Below are positions 7,313 through 10,294 of a stretch of 10,294 nucleotides of DNA, piece by piece. Position 1 is the stretch's first letter; each line of letters opens with the position of its first letter. The position numbers and the translations under genes are program-made. The notes under the pieces are model-generated. The model worked only from the letters and a program-made list of their open reading frames with translations, did no database searches and was not told where the DNA came from. The stretch is from Fimenecus sp051881355 (GTDB taxonomy: Bacteria > Bacillota > Clostridia > Oscillospirales > Acutalibacteraceae), in the NCBI GenBank assembly GCA_051881355.1, contig JBJEPS010000075.1:1-10294 (forward strand). The letters run 5' to 3'.

Positions 7313-7330
7313 TTGCACAACGGCGTGCGA
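7313..7330 (+). promoter_or_regulatory. ANTAR-type hexaloop hairpin 2 (antiterminator candidate)
   Basis: TTGCAC (7313-7318) pairs with GTGCGA (7325-7330), six pairs with one wobble, around loop AACGGC. A is at position 1 and G at position 4, as in hairpin 1; the two share CAANGGCGT (7230-7238 and 7318-7326). The loop's CGGC and 3' arm are the 5' arm of terminator 2, the arrangement of an ANTAR P2 hairpin. The 71-nt gap from hairpin 1 is longer than in known dual-hairpin sites. Confidence 0.65.
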
Positions 7331-7363
7331 TGGGTAAACTGCCCTCGCACGCCGAATTTTTTT
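7321..7363 (+). terminator. Leader terminator 2 (attenuator) directly before the amt ribosome binding site
   Basis: A perfect 10-bp GC-rich stem pairs CGGCGTGCGA (7321-7330) with TCGCACGCCG (7345-7354); an inner GGG/CCC (7332-7334, 7342-7344) extends it. Seven Ts follow (7357-7363), and the ribosome binding site GGAGGAG begins at 7365. A terminator squeezed between promoter and start codon of one gene points to regulated read-through rather than the end of an upstream unit. Confidence 0.85.
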
Positions 7364-7379
7364 CGGAGGAGAATGGATT

Positions 7380-9098
7380 ATGGCAGAAATTATGGAAGCA
7401 GCATCGGAGCTTACCTTCGGCGTATGGTTCTTAATCGGTGCCGCGTTGGTGTTTTTTATGCAATGCGGATTTGCAATGGTAGAGGCAGGCTTTACAAGAG
7501 CCAAAAACGCCGGCAATATCATCATGAAAAATTTGATGGACTTTTGTATCGGCTCGGTTGTGTTTGTCACGCTTGGTTCAGGGCTGATGCTTGCAGAGGA
7601 TTACATAGCAGGCGTCATCGGGGTGCCGAATTTGGATATTTTTACAAATTGGGAAACCTATGATTGGTCAGGGTTTGTTTTTAACCTTGTGTTCTGCGCA
7701 ACGGCGGCAACGATTGTTTCGGGCGCTATGGCAGAGCGCACCAAATTCAGCGCATACTGCATTTACAGCGCGGTCATCAGCGCAGTTGTGTATCCGATTG
7801 AAGCGGGCTGGGTTTGGAACAGCCAAGGCTGGCTTTATAAGCTCGGATTTATTGACTATGCAGGCTCGGCGGCAATTCATATGGTTGGCGGCACGGCGGC
7901 ACTCATCGGAGCCATTTTCCTCGGACCGCGTATCGGAAAATATGTTACGAATAAAGACGGCAAAAAAGAAGCGCGTGCCATTCCAGGGCATTCGATTACC
8001 ATCGGCGCACTCGGCGTATTCATTCTTTGGTTTGGTTGGTACGGTTTCAACGGTGCAGCCGCAACCGATATTGCCACGCTCGGTAAAATCTTTGTCACCA
8101 CAACGCTTGCGCCTGCATTTGCTTCTTGCGCGACGATGGCGTTTACTTGGATTAAAAACGGCAAACCCGATGTATCCATGACCTTGAACGGCTCTTTGGC
8201 AGGGCTTGTTGCCATTACCGCAGGCTGTGCAAATGTCGATGCCCTCGGCTCTATCATTATCGGGTTGGTTGCCGGTATTTGGGTTGTCGTTGTTGTCGAA
8301 GTTCTCGATTTGAAACTGCATGTTGATGACCCTGTCGGCGCGGTGGGCGTGCACTTCGCCAACGGCATTTGGGGTACATTGGCAGTTGGGCTCTTTTCTA
8401 CCGATACCGGGCTTTTCTATGGCGGCGGTTTCAGACAACTCGGTGTACAGGCGCTCGGCGTGGTTGCGATTTTAGCATATACCACCGTGTTGATGGTTAT
8501 TACTTTTAGTTTAATCAAAAAATTCCACGGCTTGCGTGTTGCGCCCGAAGAAGAAATCAGCGGTTTGGACAGCGTGGAGCACGGTCTTGCTTCGGCGTAT
8601 GCAGGCTTCGAGTTTGCGCTTGACCCGACACTTGCCGAATATACCGCTGCACCTGCCAAAACACCTGTTCCCGTTGAGGTTGCTGTACCTGTGACCGATG
8701 TTTCTGCACCGAAAACCACGCCTGCAAATGGCAAAAAGATTACCAAGGTGGAAATTATCTGCAAAGAATCTCGTTTTGAAGCGCTCAAAGCCGCTATGGA
8801 TGCGGTCGGCATTACGGGTATGACCGTGACGAAAGTGCTCGGCTGTGGAATTCAAAAAGGCAAAACGGGTTACTACCGCGGCGTCAAGATTGAAAGCATG
8901 GATTTGAACCCGAAAGTACAGGTGGACATTGTAGTTTCCGCAGTGCCTGTACGTACTTTGGTCGAGGCGGCAAAGAAAGCGCTTTATACCGGTAATATCG
9001 GTGACGGCAAGATCTTTGTTTATGATGTAGAGAACGTCATCAAAGTTCGTACCGGCGAAGAAGGCTTTGACGCCTTGCAGGGTGACGAGCAGTTCTGA
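7380..9098 (+). CDS. amt: Ammonium transporter fused to a C-terminal PII (GlnB/GlnK) domain
   Basis: Integral membrane ammonium channel with its own PII nitrogen/energy sensor. Residues 1-390 form the Amt domain with about 11 membrane segments. The conserved pair of pore histidines is H167 (AAIHMVGG) and H325 (GVHFANGIWG); D159 matches the substrate-site aspartate, and EAGFTRAKNAGN (35-46) is a family signature. Residues 390-420 are the cytoplasmic tail (GLDSVEHGLASAYAG). Residues 420-450 are a Pro/Ala/Val/Thr-rich linker. Residues 453-563 are a full PII domain: GIQKGKTGYYRG (490-501, containing the 2-oxoglutarate glutamine), TGNIGDGKIFV (537-547) and VIKVRTGE (553-560). The T-loop tyrosine uridylylated in enteric PII is Ile503, so uridylylation is not expected; ADP/ATP and 2-oxoglutarate should be the signals. 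ATG 7380 follows GGAGGAG (7365-7371). The gene appears single, with an attenuated leader and a downstream terminator. Confidence 0.95.
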   Translation: MAEIMEAASELTFGVWFLIGAALVFFMQCGFAMVEAGFTRAKNAGNIIMKNLMDFCIGSVVFVTLGSGLMLAEDYIAGVIGVPNLDIFTNWETYDWSGFVFNLVFCATAATIVSGAMAERTKFSAYCIYSAVISAVVYPIEAGWVWNSQGWLYKLGFIDYAGSAAIHMVGGTAALIGAIFLGPRIGKYVTNKDGKKEARAIPGHSITIGALGVFILWFGWYGFNGAAATDIATLGKIFVTTTLAPAFASCATMAFTWIKNGKPDVSMTLNGSLAGLVAITAGCANVDALGSIIIGLVAGIWVVVVVEVLDLKLHVDDPVGAVGVHFANGIWGTLAVGLFSTDTGLFYGGGFRQLGVQALGVVAILAYTTVLMVITFSLIKKFHGLRVAPEEEISGLDSVEHGLASAYAGFEFALDPTLAEYTAAPAKTPVPVEVAVPVTDVSAPKTTPANGKKITKVEIICKESRFEALKAAMDAVGITGMTVTKVLGCGIQKGKTGYYRGVKIESMDLNPKVQVDIVVSAVPVRTLVEAAKKALYTGNIGDGKIFVYDVENVIKVRTGEEGFDALQGDEQF

Positions 9099-9112
9099 TA
9101 ATCGGCAATATG

Positions 9113-9174
9113 TTCGGCGGCACCACGCTTTGACATTTCGTTTGGCTACCGTTTTATCCCTCTTCGCCGCCGAA
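9113..9174. repeat. Widely spaced inverted repeat after amt
   Basis: TTCGGCGGC (9113-9121) and GCCGCCGAA (9166-9174) are perfect 9-bp arms 44 nt apart. They could fold in the 3' untranslated region of amt mRNA, but there is no T-run after the second arm, so this is not itself a terminator. Confidence 0.4.
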
Positions 9175-9229
9175 TTGTATGATAGATTTTCCTTTTCATT
9201 TGCCCCTTTTCATTTTAATTTATTGCATA

Positions 9230-9267
9230 GGAAAAACCGTCGGGGAATTCTCCTCGGCGGTTTTTCC
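9230..9267 (+). terminator. Intrinsic terminator of amt-PII
   Basis: A 13-bp stem with one T-G wobble pairs GGAAAAACCGTCG (9230-9242) with CGGCGGTTTTTCC (9255-9267) around a 12-nt loop. The T-run (9261-9265) is in the 3' arm and the matching A-run in the 5' arm, so it may also stop transcription from the other side. Confidence 0.85.
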
Positions 9268-9272
9268 GTTTC

Positions 9273-9301
9273 TTGACATTTCACGTTTATAATGCTATAT
9301 T
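9273..9301 (+). promoter_or_regulatory. Strong sigma-A promoter in front of the decayed region
   Basis: Consensus TTGACA (9273-9278) and TATATT (9296-9301) with a 17-nt spacer, directly after the amt terminator. It points into AT-rich DNA with a short ORF (9331-9438) and the Xre remnant. It probably once served the repressor gene of an integrated element, or serves a small transcript. Confidence 0.65.
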
Positions 9302-9330
9302 TTTAATAATTGGTCAATAACGAAAATAAA

Positions 9331-9438
9331 ATGGAAAAGTATGTTGTATTTTGCTTTTTTGTCACTGCATTCTTGATAAATTTATTTCAGGCATTCCCGA
9401 ATACTGAAATATATATCATTATCAGCATAGTTAAATAG
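9331..9438 (+). CDS. Possible 35-residue hydrophobic small protein
   Basis: ATG 9331 opens a 35-codon frame rich in Phe, Ile and Val (start MEKYVVFCFFVTAFLI), compatible with a short membrane-associated peptide. It lies about 23 nt after the predicted transcription start of the 9273-9301 promoter. There is no recognisable ribosome binding site before the ATG, and I do not recognise the sequence. In AT-rich DNA a frame of this size is expected by chance, so it is listed only because of its promoter. Confidence 0.15.
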   Translation: MEKYVVFCFFVTAFLINLFQAFPNTEIYIIISIVK

Positions 9439-9467
9439 TTGGTTATTTGGCTTTGTTTGGGTTTTAA

Positions 9468-9680
9468 AAAGAGCTTATTAAACCAAAAAATTTTACACAA
9501 GAGCTGCTTGCCGAAAGGGTTACGGTGCATCAGACAATGACTGCGCAAATCGAGATAGGTCTAAAAGCACCGGGCATTTATTTGACAACGGATATTGCAA
9601 GAGCCCTGCACTGCACGGTGGGCGCGCATAGGACACATCGAGAAATACATAGAATAAACCCATATATGAAAAAAGCATAA
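9468..9680 (+). pseudogene. Remnant of an Xre-family (Cro/CI) repressor gene
   Basis: The frame reads KELIKPKNFTQELLAERVTV, then HQTMTAQIEIG, APGIYLTTDIARALHCTVG and a short tail to TAA 9678-9680. This follows the Xre helix-turn-helix pattern (LTQEELAERVGVSRQTISAIE, then IARALGCTV), but several core positions are replaced. There is no start codon: an in-frame TAA lies at 9465-9467 directly upstream, and the first ATG (9537) is inside the domain. The gene has lost its N-terminus and probably its function. It lies about 170 nt after a strong promoter and next to an integrase remnant, which suggests it was the repressor of an integrated element. Confidence 0.6.
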
Positions 9681-9688
9681 AAAGAAAG

Positions 9689-9737
9689 AACCCGCCGGAA
9701 TTTTGGAAATTTTTTGACCAAAATTCTGACGGGTTTT
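9689..9737. terminator. Bidirectional terminator between the two gene remnants
   Basis: An 18-position stem (9689-9706 with 9718-9735; one mismatch and one G-T wobble) encloses an 11-nt loop. TTTT follows at 9734-9737 on the plus strand, and a T-rich stretch follows on the minus strand. It lies between the convergent Xre and integrase remnants and would serve both. Confidence 0.8.
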
Positions 9738-9751
9738 GTCCTGTTTATTTT

Positions 9752-9895
9752 ATGAAATTAAAGATAATTCAAACTGCGCCATACTCTTTTGCTTCAATGA
9801 TATTTCTTTCTGCCGTCAGCAGTAATTTCTTTCACATATCTTGCTTCCCATCTTCCGTCCTTTCTTTTGTAAATATTTTCACCTCGTCGCGGCAT
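9752..9895 (-). pseudogene. N-terminal remnant of a tyrosine site-specific integrase
   Basis: On the minus strand ATG 9895-9893 opens a frame starting MPRRGENIYKRKDGRWEARY and ending KKYH at a TGA (9796-9794) after 33 residues. The GENIYKRKDGRWE element and following beta strands are the N-terminal arm-DNA-binding segment of phage/ICE-type tyrosine integrases common in Clostridia. After the stop the match goes on in another frame (IEAKEYGAV, a stop, then IIF), matching the family's usual AKxYxxV stretch. So there is a frameshift and a nonsense change, and the whole catalytic domain (about 330 residues) is missing. The ribosome binding site AAAGGGTG is still present before the ATG. This is the end of a decayed, mostly deleted mobile element. 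Confidence rests on the short but characteristic motif. Confidence 0.72.
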
Positions 9896-9940
9896 ATTTT
9901 TCACCCTTTCTTTAAACTCCCGCACATAATCGGTATTCTA

Positions 9941-10008
9941 TACCAAATTTTTGACCAAGAATAAAAATAATTCGGCAAAAATTTTTTAATAAATAAAAAA
10001 TGAAACTA
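9941..10008. other. AT-rich spacer with no gene seen
   Basis: Very AT-rich DNA between the integrase remnant and the promoter at 10009. It contains TTTTTGACCAA (9948-9958), an exact 11-nt copy of 9711-9721 on the other side of the integrase remnant. I see no coding sequence or RNA gene here. Confidence 0.4.
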
Positions 10009-10037
10009 TTGAAATATATAAAAATGTTTGATATAAT
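10009..10037 (+). promoter_or_regulatory. Sigma-A promoter for the PHP phosphatase gene
   Basis: TTGAAA (10009-10014) and a consensus TATAAT (10032-10037) with a 17-nt spacer. Transcription would start near 10044, leaving a leader of about 168 nt before ATG 10212. Confidence 0.7.
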
Positions 10038-10211
10038 CACTAAAAATAGACTTTATATTACAAGAATGTATAAAATTTTCGATTCGTATATGGGTTTAAT
10101 AAATGAAATCGGAAACAGTCTGATTTTGTGGTAAAATTCCTGTTCAATCCATTTCGAAATATTCTGCTCTTGAAATATATGAGAAAATTTGCAGCCGGAG
10201 GGAGGGCAAGC
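10038..10211 (+). other. Long 5' leader of the PHP gene, with a possible 22-codon ORF
   Basis: AT-rich leader between promoter and start codon. It contains ATG 10066 to TAA 10132-10134, 22 codons (MYKIFDSYMGLINEIGNSLI, then LW), preceded only by a weak AAG. I see no terminator hairpin or known riboswitch here. A leader peptide is possible but unsupported. Confidence 0.2.
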
Positions 10212-10294
10212 ATGTTTGCCGATATACATATTCATGCACTGTACGGGGCAGATGACGGACCGGTTAAGCCCGATGAGATGGAAGCGCTCATGAC
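10212..10294 (+). CDS. PHP-domain phosphatase, CpsB/YwqE-like (3' partial)
   Basis: The first 27 codons of a gene cut by the window end. The start MFADIHIHALYGADDGP is the metal-binding N-terminus of the PHP superfamily: the D-I-H-x-H motif (D4, H6, H8) followed by G-x-D-D-G, as in CpsB/CapC/YwqE manganese-dependent protein-tyrosine phosphatases of capsule and exopolysaccharide loci. A strong ribosome binding site (GGAGGGAGGG, 10197-10206) precedes ATG 10212, and a good promoter lies at 10009-10037. Another PHP enzyme, such as a histidinol-phosphatase-like one, is possible because only the first motif is visible. An exopolysaccharide locus may follow downstream. Confidence 0.65.
   Translation, partial: MFADIHIHALYGADDGPVKPDEMEALM

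Larger units (their letters stand above)
7217..7320. repeat. Long-range inverted repeat enclosing the first attenuator
   Basis: TTGTGCATAACAACAA (7217-7232) and TTGTTGTTTTGCACAA (7305-7320) are inverted copies matching at 15 of 16 positions (T7224 against T7313 is the mismatch). The arms contain the 5' arms of hexaloop hairpins 1 and 2, so in RNA this pairing would compete with both. If transcription starts near 7223, only about ten positions of the left arm are transcribed. Confidence 0.7.

Noticed and set aside
7668..8438. 256-codon minus-strand frame inside amt
   Set aside because: Antisense to the Amt pore motifs; its composition (Asn, Cys, Arg-rich) is typical of a shadow frame.
9130..9158. 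Possible promoter TTGACA with TTTATC after amt
   Set aside because: The -10 is poor, and it lies between the amt stop and its terminator, so any transcript would end at once.
9288..9293. TATAAT as the -10 of the TTGACA at 9273
   Set aside because: The spacer would be only 9 nt; TATATT at 9296 gives the correct 17 nt.
9752..9964. 70-codon plus-strand hydrophobic frame
   Set aside because: It is the reverse of the integrase remnant; the minus strand gives a recognised motif with a ribosome binding site, while this reading has none.
10053..10235. 60-codon minus-strand frame near the window end
   Set aside because: It overlaps the promoter leader and the start of the PHP gene and has no family resemblance.
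1..10294. CRISPR array, tRNA, rRNA or intact insertion sequence
   Set aside because: I found no regularly spaced repeats, no cloverleaf with a T-loop consensus, no rRNA segments and no intact transposase.

Overview
The window looks like a chromosomal segment of an anaerobic, mid-GC Firmicute, most likely a Clostridia/Oscillospiraceae-type gut or digester bacterium. The support is consensus sigma-A promoters, strong purine-rich ribosome binding sites, many intrinsic terminators, a YtqA-type radical SAM protein of the Gram-positive form, a GH120 beta-xylosidase close to the Thermoanaerobacterium type, a cell-wall sorting signal, and an integrase remnant of a kind common in Clostridia. The taxonomic placement is inference.

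Layout. (1) 1-2234, +: the 3' part of a secreted, probably wall-anchored purple-acid-phosphatase-like metallophosphoesterase, closed by a terminator. (2) 2331-5197, +: a two-gene unit with its own promoter and terminator, holding a Cof-type HAD phosphatase and a cytoplasmic GH120 beta-xylosidase. (3) 5198-6094, +: a membrane-anchored Xre-type regulator with two inverted repeats in front of it. (4) 6131-7048, -: a YtqA/YhcC radical SAM protein, convergent with the regulator. (5) 7049-7379: a leader region with a sigma-A promoter and two successive intrinsic terminators. Each terminator overlaps a small hairpin whose six-base loop (AAGGGC, AACGGC) fits the A1/G4 rule for targets of ANTAR antiterminator proteins. 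(6) 7380-9098, +: an ammonium transporter fused at its C-terminus to a complete PII signalling domain, followed by a terminator. (7) 9268-10008: AT-rich, decayed accessory DNA with a strong promoter, a possible 35-residue ORF, an Xre repressor remnant, a bidirectional terminator, and a frameshifted N-terminal remnant of a tyrosine integrase. (8) 10009-10294: a promoter, a long leader, and the first 27 codons of a PHP-type phosphatase cut by the window end.

How the parts work together. The HAD/GH120 unit fits intracellular breakdown of imported xylo-oligosaccharides. The leader and the Amt-PII fusion form the most interesting unit: the transporter carries its own nitrogen/energy sensor domain, and its transcription appears gated by two tandem ANTAR-type attenuators. 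A near-perfect 16-nt inverted repeat (15/16) joins the 5' arms of the two attenuators and could hold both in the OFF state. No ANTAR protein is encoded in the window, so that part is a prediction from RNA structure alone.
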